From Parus major (Eukaryota > Chordata > Aves > Passeriformes > Paridae), in assembly GCF_001522545.3 (NCBI RefSeq), contig NC_031769.1, forward strand, positions 20,732,515 to 20,796,514: DNA of 64,000 nt. The letters are read 5' to 3'. Each line of letters starts with the position of its first letter. Positions within the stretch are counted from its first letter, which is position 1. Under the pieces are notes generated by a model. It saw only the letters and a program-made list of their open reading frames with translations, was not told the origin of the DNA and made no database searches. The translations under genes and the position numbers were made by a program. Below are positions 49,901 to 63,100 of the stretch, one piece after another.

Positions 49901-52900
49901 TCTTTCTCTTGTTTCATCCCACCTTTGTGATTGTCATTATTGAAACATGGTGCCTTTCATCCTTTATAAGCAAAGGCATGTACTAACACAGCAACAAGTA
50001 TTTCTCAGGTGATTTTGTGAGACTTGCTAAGAAAACAGCACTAAATTAAGGTAAAATGAGCATTGGTACTGCAGTTACAAGGAAATGAATGTATCAGCAG
50101 TTTTGTCCAGCCCTCTTGCTGTTCACTATACTGTGAAAAGTTGTGAAGGGTTAAGATCCAAATATCTCATATCTCAGTCTGAACATATCAAGTACTCCTC
50201 ATTTGAGGGGTATGGAGCTTGCATCTAGAGTAGGCATCTGACTTGGATGTCTGCAGTCTTCATGTGTTTGTATTGTACTGAGTCCATGGTCCTTTTACAG
50301 ACAAAAAGATCTAATCTTCTCAGCTACTGGAGCCAAGTATCATTCCTGTCACCTGGAGTAAGCACATTTGCTCTGGTGAATATCCACTGTGTGAATCTCC
50401 AGTGAAGAGCCTGACAGCCTACACAACACTATTTGAATTCCCATTTAGTCAGATGAATCCGCCCTCACTGTTACCTCCCTCAGTGTTGCCCTCTGGCTTG
50501 GCCTTGAGCTACTGAATATATACAGTGTAATAAACTATGTGAAGGAACACACTCTTGGATTACCTGGTGGGGTTATGTGCTTTTCAAGACTCAGACAAGA
50601 GTTATTGTCTATTTACATTTCTAAACCATTTGTCTTTGTAGCATTATGCTTATGAACCTAAGTGTTTCACTCCCAAGAGTAAATAAACAAAAAGAAAAGT
50701 TTAGAAACAAGTAAGGAGGCTTGCAGAGTTGTTTGGACTTGCCTCTATGTTTTTGCCATGTTTTTAATTAGCTCTGTATTCCCAGGGGTTGATTTATTCT
50801 GGATTAAATTGCATTGTTACTCTCATCTTCGTCTGTTTTCTCATACTGGCATTTGTGTTGCAATGTGGTAAACCAGATCAAGGAAGTTATTCAACTGAAA
50901 ACTCCTGTATGCATCAGCTCAGTCTTCACCTGGATCATTTCTCTGACTGGATTCATCAGAAATTACACAAATGCTGTTGCTGGTGCAGCGGAAAGGGCCA
51001 GGAGGAGCCAGTAAGGGAAAACAAGGACTTCATGGCAGCAATGCCAGCTGATGCAGGATTACATTTTTTTGTAGAGCTAAAGCATAAGACCAAAGGCACA
51101 ACATTTTGAAAGGTAACTGTTGTAAAAGTTACTACTTAAAGGAAACTGCTCTTATCTGGAAATATAACACCATCCCATTGCTCAAAGTAAAAGCATAAAG
51201 AATTCTTTGAAAAAACAATTTGCTTACAGTAGGAAAAAACCTGCATTATACAGTTAATACTAGCAGACCTGGATCTGGATGCTGGCAGATAATTTGAGGC
51301 ACTGAAGCTGCAGCTGTCTCTTGTTAGAACAGGTTTTTGTCCCTACCCAGGATTTCCAGTTTGTACCCTGTGTGGAAGTTTAAACAGACTTCTGTCCATA
51401 GTTTTAGCTCAAGTGTACTGTCATATATACTGTGACAGATCAAGTGCTCACGAGTGTTTCTCCCAGTTCTAGGGCAGCAGGTGCGTTGGTACCTGAGTCA
51501 TCTTTTCTCTGGATGTTCTAAATGGCTTGAGAGGAAATTACATATTTTAGTTCATTTGAATGCTAAAGAAACATGGGGGCAGTACTGATGCTTACCATAG
51601 TCCTCTGGTAGAGTAACTTTCCCCAGCAAATCTTCAGCATAGGATTTGACATTATTAGTGCATGATGCCTGGTAGTGTCTGGTCACTCCTCTCTGATCTG
51701 TCTGCTAGCCAGTGATTCTTGCCTTTCTTCAGCTAATTGCCTTGCTTTCCTTAGCTACTGCGCTTTTGCATTGTTGTCTCCAAGATTAGAGTGTCTGCTG
51801 AGAGATAAGAACTTTTAACTCCTCATCCTACCCTTCCTCCTCATGTCCCTGTGTTGGCCCTCTGGTATTTTGAAAGGCTTGGTTTGGCCTGATGAGAGGC
51901 AGGAAAGTGTGCTAGGGGGTATTCCTGGCCTTTTCTTGTTTCTCTTTGAGTTGGACAAGCATTGCTAGGGCAGTAAATGTATCCCAGAGCTCTGGAGGCA
52001 GGACTGATGGTCTGCAGGGGGTGCGATGGACAATGCTGGGCAGGAGGGGATAAACTTGTCCAGGCTTTGCAGTGTGCTTGCAGAATGGGAGCCATCAGCT
52101 CAAGGTCGGAGTTTGCTTTACTTCTCCCTGCATTGTGGTCCCAGCAAGTTTTGAAACTTGAGTAGTATGCTGACCTGGACAAATATTACAGTAGTTAAGA
52201 AGGCTACTTAGGGTAATAATATTGACACAGTGAAGCATGGCGATATACTTGTTTTTATCTTTACTGCTAGTATCCAGAATATTCTTGCATTATTTACAGC
52301 TTATTTCATCATTTGAAGTCCTGGCAAATAACTTAAGTTTGGGCTAGTCTCTAGGTTCATGATATATGATTCACAGGACCCAGGAGCACATGTTTGAAAT
52401 GAGAGCTGTATTTTTGTTGTTTTGTGGTGAACCTGTGTTTGGGGACTGTTACATTTTTTCTACCATAAAAATCTTAATTTGAAGACACTAATTTTCTTCA
52501 GAAGTTAACTATCCTTTAAGAAAAAAGGAATTTTTATTTCATTCTTTAGTATGCTGCTAGTTAAATCATTTTAGAGGGAACTATGGCATTAAAGTTAGTC
52601 AGCATAAATACTGTTGTTAGCATGTTACATGAAAGTTAAATATACAGTTGATTCAAGCAGCCTGAAGCAGTAGGAGCTAGAGCTTAAAATTGGATGAATT
52701 TCAAGTTTGCTTATTGCTGAAAGCTATAACTGCAGTGGGCTTTAGAATATTAAATTAGTAAAAGTACTTTTAAAATCAGTTTTTGAAGGAAGAGAATCTG
52801 CCATACTACAGTTCTGGCTGAAAACCATTAGTTTTTGCAGACATTTGATAAGGCGGTCCTTCTTAACAACAGATTTGAATACTTACCTTAACTTTACCTT

Positions 52901-55900
52901 TGCTTTACTTCAGCAAAAACTACTTGCTTGTTCTTTAGCTATGTTCAGAGTCTTGGTGAAGATGTTGTTTTAATTGGTAATTTTGCCTGTATGTAATCTT
53001 TCAATGAATCTTGGAGGGGTTGTTTCATTTGTTGGGAAATTTTTTTAACACATGGTTTACTATTGCTGCATAAAGAGCTGAGTGAGCTTTCTCAGCAAAT
53101 GTTGTCATTACAGAGAGCGTCAGACTAGTGTCATGTCTCAAGACTTTCTGTGCACAGAAAAATAGCCTTGAATTTTGAGGGGTGAGGGGCTTGGCAAACA
53201 AGAGTAGAGCAGCTTTTGTGGTGGGCTCCTAGAAAGGTAATGGTTATTCCCATGTGCAATTTAATGCGCACTTTAAAGTGTACTTTAATTTTTCTGTGGG
53301 GAAAAAAAAATTTAAAAATGTGTATAAGCTCTCAAGATGAAACTCATTAATAAGTGATACACCTGGAGGTTCCTTCAGAGTGGTAGAGAATCTTTGCTTA
53401 CCATAGATGACTGCACATAAACAAAGATGCTTTTTAATATCTGGTGCATTTGAGGATCATATATTGCATCAGTTAGCTGCTCAGGGTAATCAAATTACCC
53501 CTAGCCTGATTGCATGGGAGAAAATATTAAAGCTTAAATTCTTATGGCCAAGTTCTCTCAGGTACTCTGTGTGCCTGTGGTGATGCTAGCATTTACAAGA
53601 AGGAATGTATTGAATGGGTGGAAAAGTAAATGCATGGCATTGTTTCCTTACCATGATGCTGACGTGGGGCAGAAAATCTCATGGCCTCACTGTAGCTTAA
53701 TGCCATTCTGTCTACTGCTGTACAGGCTAACAGCTAGTAAGGATTTACTCAAAATGTTCAATCCTGGAAGAGCTTTGGTGCATGTAGAGGCTGGCTAGAA
53801 ACAAATGGTATCTAACATTACTGGGTTGCAGGTCATTGCTTACTTTCTGGTGTGTCTTTGTGGAGATAGTAAAATGCAACCTTCATTACTCCAAAGTTAA
53901 AGTTCAGAAGAGCTTTTAACAGCCCAAAGGCTTTGAAAGTGATGGGTGTGTTTGCCAACTAGAACAGCACTTTCTCTTGTTGAGTTTAATATTTTAAGTT
54001 ATTCTTACAGCCCCTTGAGTGTATAATAAAAGTAATAAAAGTTCAAATTAATGAAAGAGTGTATCCTCCTTGGAAAAGAAAGTCTTATTGCTTGTTCTCT
54101 AGTCACAGGATGAGGAGGGCATGTTGTTGTGCATAAAATAAGGTCAGGAGTAAAGAGAAAGTGCAGTGACCATGATGATACACTGTCTAGGTCAGGGATG
54201 GGAAGTAAATCAGGCTCACACAAGAGTTTGTTCTTAATTCATGCCATTTTTACTTCAGTGGTAAGGGAACTTCTAATTAATTAAATTTTAAATTATACTT
54301 AATAATGAAGTTTCTGCTTGGATCCTTGTGAAATAATGTTCAGATTTATTCCACCTCTTCTTGCAGCTCCAAGCTTGTTTGTCACACTTGCATGAGTGTA
54401 AAGGGTAAAGCCTGGCAGTGGGCAGCACAGTGGTGTGTCAGCAGTCTGTGCTTGCTTTCAGTCCCCTGGGAAGGCAGAGAACCCCACCTGTTACACTGAT
54501 GTTCAGATCTGAGGGTTTTTTTTTCATGTACACAGCAACTTGTCCCCAAAAGGAATGGCAAGCTTTGTTTCTGAATATATGTATGTAAAGAAACTAAGAT
54601 TTTAAAAAAGAGGGCAAAAATAAAAAGCATAAAGGTGATAGGAAGGTATGAAAGTTCCCATATAGGAAATTAAGTTTGAATGGATTCCAGCTACGAGTAC
54701 TAAAATCCTTCTTCCTTCTTGCACTTTCCTTCACCTTTCCTTGTCTTCTGAGTTGAGCTTAATTTTTAACTTTATTTCATTTTGACAGAAAGTAACCTAC
54801 ATTTTAAAACATAATAGTGTAAACAAATTTGTATTTCAAACATACTCACAAAACTTGACATTGCAGATAACATCAGAATCTCATTTCATGCTCTGAAGCA
54901 GCAGGAGGATAAACCACCTCAAATTCAAGGTGCTTTTTAAAAGTCAATACTTGTCTATAGTTACAACTCAGAAAATACCATAGGAAGCAATTATTTCAAT
55001 TCAGAGAGTGAAACAACACTGTTAAATGTTGATTTCAGGAATTTTGCTGATAACCAGTTGCATTTTTCAATATTCTCCATGCTTATAGTATAATATTTAG
55101 TTTAACATTTTTGTTACTTTAAACCCAAACTGATGACCTGTGATTTTTATGAGGCAGCTCTGTATTCACTGGAGCTTGCCTGAGGGTAAAATAACAAACT
55201 ATGTGTTTTATACCACCTTAAAAAGAATAGGGGAAGTCCATTGATCCCTTTCCTTCTCATAAATTATTCACATATTAGTGTGATTGGTTTTGTTAAGGGT
55301 TTTTTTAAGCCTTGTAAAGAGAAAAGCAAATAAGAGCATAACAATTGGTATTGCTATAATACTTAGTTATTTTCACACCTTAGTTTGTCTCAGTTTGTCT
55401 TAGTTACCAGGTTTCTGAGACAAAAGTTGTGAGTCAGTAGGATTAGTTTCTCTGAATGACTCTTGAAAAACTATGTATTTGTTTGTTAGAATCCTGTCTT
55501 CTCTCTACTACTGCTAAGAAACCGGGATGGCTGCAGTTGGTTGGAGACCTCAGCATTCATGCACACATGTGCAGATGTGCACATATGCTTGTCTTGTAAG
55601 GCCATATGGTATGAATCAAAGCTTACCTCACAGTAGTAAAATTGTAATGCATTTTCCACCATTTTCAGTTGCGTGTTCATGGCATGATATTCTGTACTTT
55701 GAACAACTTACAGCAATTGTCCTTTGTTAATGGTCATAATTCTGTGAAATTAATGTGTTCTCCAGGATACTTCGCTTCAATTTTGTCCTTGGATTGCTGC
55801 AGATATTTCAATTATACCAGAAGTCGTGTCATCTTTTCTGCTCATTGGCTTTGTTCAAAGCAGCTTTGGCTTGCAAATACATACAGATGTATTTGTTCCT

Positions 55901-56962
55901 TCTTGTTGGAAGAAGGCAGTAGATTTGCAACAAACCCTTGCCTTGCAGATAAAAAGCATGTGAACTAATTGAGTGTATGAGTGTATGTACTCCCTTGTTC
56001 AGGATTTTTAAACAACCAGACCTCTAGTTAAACATTGCTGGCTCCTGGTTGGTTGTTTTTTTTCCAGCAGTTTTCATGGTATCTCATCCTATTATTGGGA
56101 GTTCTTAGAAATTTCTAACTTTATCAGAAAAAGTGAATTTTAATATTAGATTTTTTAGATATTTTTCATAAAACTATAGCACTTAGAATTTATTTTTTTT
56201 TCATTATAGTAGCTCAAGACAATTCAGCCTTTAGGCTGTGATAGTGCCTTTGATACCATTAAAAATTATCCTTTCTAGACGCACAAAATACACAAACTTA
56301 GCATTAAAATGGAGAACTGACCTACTGTTCATATTTTTATCTGAATTGAGGTAAATACCCTAATAATAAGTTAAGATACCCCTAAATACTGACCAAATGC
56401 TGAATCAGATGTCTTATGCTGTAAATGACATTACTGAAAATCAGTACTGGTAGATTTTTCTCTTTGGTAGTCATAGTAGGTCCTTGGGTTCTAATTATTC
56501 CTATATACTTGTTTGTAATTGATATGCTGTTGTTTTTCTCTGTGAGGAATATAAAACAACAGAAAAAAATGATACATGATTTGGTAACATGATGTGTCTT
56601 GTACATAGATTTTTTGGTTTGTTTTCTTTTTTAAATGGTTTGTAAGCATTCCAAGCCATCCCTTTAGAATGTGTCTGGTAGTTGAATATTCTGCCATACT
56701 TGAAATTTTTGAAAACGGGACTTCAATTGCCAGCAGTTCTGGTGCAGATAATCACCTTGTAGAGTGGCCAGTAATTTCTTCACATAGTAGTGATGACCTT
56801 GACTTTCAGAGAAGATGAACATGTGTCATCCTCAGTGTACTGCTATGTTGTCTTAGAGCAAGGAGCACACTCAGGCCAAAGTGTGAAGGAGATGAGTAGT
56901 TAGTTCATCATGGAGTTTTGCTAAGAATTGCTTAGTTATTTCCTGATTCTTTTTTTCTGCAG
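43991..56962 (+). other. Intron 1 of the 42,994 gene, left part
   Basis: AT-rich, with no convincing exon in phase with exon 1. It includes the 89-bp duplication (45,454-45,631). A good acceptor at about 47,130 ('tcctcttgcacag') opens a short frame but has no donor. The plus frame at 50,789-51,109 starts hydrophobic but lacks splice or family support. Confidence 0.45.
45454..45631. repeat. Exact 89-bp tandem duplication
   Basis: 45,454-45,542 and 45,543-45,631 are identical over 89 bases, each beginning 'tggtgggacagatcaaatga' and ending 'gagctttttaaaggt'. With no differences, the duplication is very recent, polymorphic, or an assembly artefact. Confidence 0.95.
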
Positions 56963-57015
56963 GCTGTCCAGACATGTCCTTGTGTCCATTCGGGAGACAT
57001 TTTATGCATTGTCAG
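56963..57015 (+). CDS. Weak candidate for exon 2 of the 42,994 gene
   Basis: A strong acceptor ('gattctttttttctgcag') precedes 53 nt that continue exon 1 in phase: the codon left open by exon 1 becomes Gly, then CPDMSLCPFGRHFMHCQ, leaving in phase 0 at 'cag|gttcac'. The Cys spacing would suit an extracellular domain. The donor is weak, and a CR1 fragment begins 77 bp downstream. The frame also stays open past the donor to 57,108. Treat as a lead only. Confidence 0.22.
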
Positions 57016-57091
57016 GTTCACTTGAGCTTGCCTTTGACCTGTGTTTCCAACTGTGCATTGTGCATTTCTCTTACCTGGATGTTTATTCAAA

Positions 57092-57186
57092 TAATCATAG
57101 AATGATTTAGAAAAGACCTCTAAGATCACCTAGTACAGCACTCAATCACTAAACCATGTCCCTAAGTGCCACATCTGCATCTCATA
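57092..57186 (-). mobile_element. CR1 3' end fragment, reverse orientation
   Basis: 'aatcatagaatgatttagaa', 'aagacctctaagatcaccta' and 'accatgtccctaagtgccac' are the reverse complement of a CR1 terminus of the type ending 'atgattctatgatt'. Confidence 0.8.
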
Positions 57187-60100
57187 AAGAAATTAGTTAT
57201 GTCCCTGCTAATTACTGTAAGTTGCTGATAACTTGGCAGTGTTTCAACTTGTTCCAGTTGCTTGAAATACAACTGCATTTTAGCTACTGAAGGGCTCTAA
57301 TCCATGTGTCTTGTTCTTCTCCCAGATTCTTAATCCCCATCAGAAGAGATTGAGAAGGATTTGGTTACTCAGTAGTTCCTGGACAGAGATGCTCAATGTG
57401 TATGTGGAATGAGACATTTTTGCTGACCTTCAGTACCACAGAGGGATGTGCAGAGATGAGGCTGGAGTGAGCATTGTGTTTCTTTGTTGTTCATACTTGA
57501 GGGAAGCTTGGTTAGCTTGACAGCCATGGCAGTATCTCATGGCTACCAGCTGCTGTCATGTTGGCCAGTCCTTTGTGTTCTTGACATGTTGCATCCAGAC
57601 TTAGAAGGTCTGTTGTGTTGGCTTTCTGTCAACTGAGGATCTTAAACTGCAGCTTCTTCAGCATGGGCTGGTACGGCTGAATGTAGAGCAGTGAACAGGT
57701 TGTGCTCCTGTTCTTCACCCTCATCTACACCCCACTGCTGCTACTTTTTGGGAAGAGCATCCAGATTGTATGGATCTGTGCAGTAATTAAAATAAAAGGA
57801 TGATTCATACGAACATTTTAGTGAACGTGTTGGGGAGAATGAAGAAACATTCCTCTTACTGGCTCCTGTTCAGAAGAATAGTGGCTGCTGTGCAGTTGTT
57901 TTTTGTCTTGCTGCATGAGCTTGGAACAAATGTTTCATTGCTTTGCTCTCAATACTTGCAGATGCTAAGCTTTCACTGCTTACCATCATTTTAACTTCTT
58001 GCTTGGCTGTGAGGTACCTGTAGATAGCAATAGTGCATGAGGGCCCCAGCTTGTGGCTGGAGTTCTGCTGGGCTGTAATCTGTCAAGGTGTTGTGGCTTC
58101 TAATGTTTTCCATTGCCAAGGAGCTAAATACTAAAAGTTCTGCTTTGTGACCCCTTCTAATCCTGTAATCTGTGCAACAGGGAAAAATAAGTAATGTAGA
58201 AACAGGAAAAAAGTTCATCTGAAAATGCAAATAGTTGGAAAAGGTAAACACAATAGAAAACATGAAAGGCACTTACTGGTGTCTTACTGGCTTTGGCTGC
58301 TTGTTGTAATCTGGTAAGTGAAGGTGACCACCTTCATTTGCCAAAGGCTGGCATGCTTGGAGCGCTTCAGAGCTGCTGTCCTGCAGCACTGAGTATGAGC
58401 TGGAGGGTAGTTCCTGTTGACAGCTTGGACTTCATGGAAGTGGATACAAATAGTGGAAGCAAACTTAATGCAAGGTTATGAAATGATGGGGTAGCATTTT
58501 ATCTATCTTTAAATGCTAACTTCTTTATTCAATTCACATTGGGTCTCTCTTTGAGAGAGGGTTTGTATTACCCAGATATAGGGACTTAATGTAGTGACGG
58601 GGTGTTTGTATGATGGAATAGCCTTTCTCAATAGATGTGGAAAAGATGATCTTATTGAAAAAAGGGCATTTGTTTGAAGAGTTATAAACATAAGCATTTC
58701 TTTTTCTTACTAGTGCAAAACCTTCTGTTCTAGGTATTGTGGTCAAAGTATCTGATTGCTGTGTGGCACTTGCAGGTCTTGCAATGCAGACTGTCTCTGA
58801 GCTAAATTCTCTGTGGCTGGGTTTTAGTGCCATATTTGATCTTTACTTTCTGAGCACCTTTAACAATAAACCAGTGTGTTGTGTGCTTGAATACAGCCTC
58901 AAACTGCTACTAACAGTACTCAAGGTTTTATGCTCTTGTCTGTCCTTTTCACTGAGTAGTCATTGGCTCTGTCCTTGTCCCTCGTCCATATATATCTTCT
59001 CCCTCTAAGAAATCAAGCTGCTCTCTTCAGCCTTAGCCATCACTTCTATATAGGTCATGTCTGATTCTACATACTCTCTTAGTTTTGATTTCTCTGTCTG
59101 TCTGGTCTCAACCAGCTCCTGGCTACACCATAATTTATTACAAGTGACAGATTTGGAGGGGGAGGTCCTCTGCTGTATAATATCTCTGACTATTGTACTT
59201 ACAGCAGATGATGGTGCTTTGACATTCCTCTGCTTGGGTGTTTTAAAAAGTTCCAATGTGTAGGAACTGACATGCTCTGCAAATTGTAAAACCCAAAGGA
59301 GTTTAAAATAACAGCTGCCAAACAGCTTTAACTCCTTAGCTTCTTTCTTGGTTTATATTATGAGTGAGTAATAAAGTTAATTTTTTTTTTTAAATGAAAA
59401 AAAATTTACCTTATTGTCAACTGATGAGAATCAGATGCTCACTTTTTATTGTGTGATTCTTTGAAGAATTAAAACATGATAGCAAGGGTGTTAATCTAGC
59501 AAATGTCTTCTGGTCATGTTTTAAACCCAGCATGAACAGACATGGATGTTTTTAATAAAAAGACAGATACTTAATTCCAGGAGATACACAGGTCTTATGC
59601 CAGAATAAATGCAATTTGTGATTTATGGTTAATTTTTATTATTATTATTTTAGAATTATTTACTTGGGGGCCATTTGCAGACTTTGGAACACTTAATAAT
59701 TTTTGCTAATAGTCTCGAGATTTTGTGTATTACAGAGACTTCAGATTTCCTTGCTAGTCATCTATGTTTATTTGACTTTTTGAGAGCTATTATAGGCACC
59801 AGTAACAGCCTGTACTTGATTCTTGGATTACTGATTTTTTAAGTTTTTAACTTTTTTCTCCCCCTCTGCTTTGGTCTCTTAAGTTTGCCTTGTCTGCTTT
59901 GCTTTCAGCCAGAAGCAGGATAATCAGTTACCTGCTGAACACAGAGAGTAAATATTTGTGAGCTGAAAGTAAAGGGAGGCTGTCTCATTTCTACTTGGTG
60001 TGCAGAATGACTGCATGTTGTTTTCAGAGTAGCTTGGTTTGCATGGTTGCAGTTGGTGCTTCTATGTAGAGCAAGAGAAGTGGGGACTAGGTGAAATTCC

Positions 60101-63100
60101 TTAGTATTATATTGTGGACCATACCAAGTGGCCTTTCTGCCTTCTGATCTGCTAATGTAATACTGCAGAAATTACAGGTGTTGCCCAAGATGTGCCCACA
60201 ACTCACTTTGTAGGCAAAGATAATGAACTGCAGCAATATGTTAACTTCTGTGTTTGACCAAAAATGTTTGGAGCGCAGTTCTGAATATGAATCATGAACC
60301 CTGTGAAAGTGTAGGAGTATGGTACTGGAACAGACTGGATTTTCATCTCTTTAGCAAGTACTTTGTAAGCATTTTTTGAATCTCACTGACCTCATCTTAA
60401 AACTGAATTCTGCTTGACTTCACCATTATGAGTCACAGGATGTTTCCAAGCATTTCACTGTTATTAGCAATACTGTGCAAATTTTTCAATACTTTTTTAT
60501 TTGCCATAGCAACTGAAATAATAAAGTCCATGAAATATGGTATTTTGCTGGCCTTTACTGGCTTGTGCACAGATAGGGTTATAGGGTTGTAACCCAACAG
60601 CTTGATTCATCTGGGTGAGTTCAATCAAAGTTGCAGTTGTACAGATACCCAGTAAAAAAAAAAAAAAAAAAGGTAAATTTAAAATGTTACAAGCTAAAGA
60701 TTCAGCATATGGGGCCAGTACCAACAGAGATGCTGAAAACGCTTAGCTCTACAGAACCACAAGTGTTCAGAAAAGAAGCCGGTTAATTTCTATTCAGTTG
60801 ATAAGGTAAATTTTATTCAGGTAGTAAGGTAATTAGAACCTGATAATCCCTCATATTTTCCTTCTCTAGTATTATCCAAATGAATGTGGCTTGCACATGG
60901 TCCATATATTTTAGACCACCTCGGAAAACTGAAAAAGAGAAGCTTACAAGCATGAAGATTTTATCCATTTCTATGACAAATGTTTTTTCAACTTGTCCAT
61001 ACCTCAGTACAATTGCTCTGACTTTAATTTTACGAATTTTGAGATAAGTCAAAGGAGGGAAATAAGGATGGGTAATATCCATCAAATTGGGGAAAGGTAG
61101 GCATTGAAATAGTGTGGAGATAGGATGACATAATGTTGAGCAGTGTTGGTGCATGGAGTCAGTGCTTGGCTGCACAGACAGGGATGAGGCATGCTTGCAT
61201 AACATGCTGCAGGCCTTCAGCTGGAGCAGTAATAATATTCAGATGAGGAATGGTGATGGGCAGTTTGACCATGAGCATCTTCATCTGCTGGTGCTGTTTG
61301 TGATTACACTGTTTCACACACCTTTGGTATCTGCAGTGAGCAGCCATTCTAATAGTATTTGATCCCAAGCAAAAAGCAGTCTTACTCTTTTGCTGTCAGA
61401 GGCAAATGTTATTTACCTATACAGAAAAGGTTGTCATAGCTAGTCTGGGCTCACAGCTTGGTGAAGCCATGTGGGACTGTTTTTATTGTCTTGCATTCAG
61501 TTTGTTCCACCTGGCACAGCTCCATTACATTCAATTTTTTCCTCGTTTCCCAGAAAGGAGGAAATAGACACTTCAGGTCCCAAATACTCATCTAAACATC
61601 ACCGTGTGATGATTGGAGATAATAAATGAATTATTAAATGTTATGTTTTGTTTGTATAATGTTCATTCCTACCTAGCTTTTGAACTACACATGAACTTGC
61701 TCAATCATGTATTTTTTTCCTCACGGCATAATTAACTTAGTTTTTGTCTGGTACAGATTGCTGTGTTCTTTTTTGAATTTCAGCTGAGACCTAGCACTTC
61801 ATCCCAGTACTTGTAAAACTCTCAAAGAAGGAAAAAAAAAAAAATGCATAGGGAGGGCTTGGGGGATATTTCTTGGTGTTTCTTACTCAAGCTGGTTGCT
61901 TGAAGGCTGGGCTCTGCTGTCCCTAGGTTAATCCATATGATCTGCTGCCCTACCTTGCTTGAACTGAATCTCGGTGTTGAGATTTGTTGTTTGTGTTTCT
62001 TGAGTTTGTTTTGTTAAGGAAATTGTCATTTTATACTACTTCTGCTCTTTATTTGTAAGAGGTGGGAAATGACCGTTGCAAACAACATTCAGGACTGTTT
62101 GAGTTGTTTTCTACAAAGCTGAGATTTTGATAGACTGTTGCAGAAGCTATTTTGGGTCTTTTTTCCCTAACATGTTAGGATTGCACATAAGCTCCTGTTA
62201 GTATTGAACGGGATAATAATATTGTTCCTCTTCAGATGATGTCCCCAGGGCTGTTAGTGGAGTTTCATAAGGATCAAATGCTTTACATTTGGCACTGTAG
62301 AAGTATTTCTGTGTGACAAGCAGAATTTCTGTGTAGCCTTTGAACAGATGCTGAATATTTATATTAGTAGGTTTTCATTCACGTTTCTAATAATTATATA
62401 TATAAAGCTTTGATTTTTATAACAGTCTTTACAAAATGAACCAACTATATTACAGTATAAATTTCTCTATTTAGGGACCAGTAACATTAATTTCTAAGTT
62501 GGAGGCTTACTAGCTCTTAGATACAGAGGAAGAAATATAGACAAGAGTGTTGGTCAATCACTGGTTATTTTATAAGACACCAGATAAATGTAAACAGTGC
62601 AGATATAGAAAGGACCTCTTTAAGGAAGGAATATAGCACTTGACAGTCTGGCCTTGAGAAAAGTATGCAGGTAAGAGAAATAGCCTTTGAGGAGTGGGGT
62701 TCTGGCAGGCAGCCAGTTGTGTGGGTGTGGAACATAAGTAATTACCTCTTTTAAGACAGAACTTGAAAATCTTGACTGTTTTTTATAATGCATGTTTCTT
62801 TTAGAAACAGAGGCCTGTACCTGACTACCCACAAGATTGGTGTATGTTCTTTATTCTAATTTAAAATACTCCTACTAAGAGCAAGTGAGAAGAATAGAAA
62901 CACAAAAAAAGGTAATAGTACAGTGAAGGTCCAGTGAAAATACTTGCCTTTGTTTTTAGTTTTTGCTTTTCAGTGGAATGCAACAAAAACTCCTGTTCTA
63001 AAAATGGCCTGAGGTGACTCAGTATTTAACTAAAAACTATATAACTTTTAAAATTAATAACTAAATACTAAAGTTAACACAAGAAGTGGAAAAAAATTAC

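Noticed and set aside
50789..51109. Plus frame beginning with a hydrophobic stretch, possible membrane exon
   Set aside because: The acceptor before it is weak, no donor fits, and the hydrophobic start is expected from T-rich DNA.
58270..58320. Strong donor 'ctg|gtaagtga' at about 58,313
   Set aside because: There is no pyrimidine tract or acceptor within a plausible exon length upstream.
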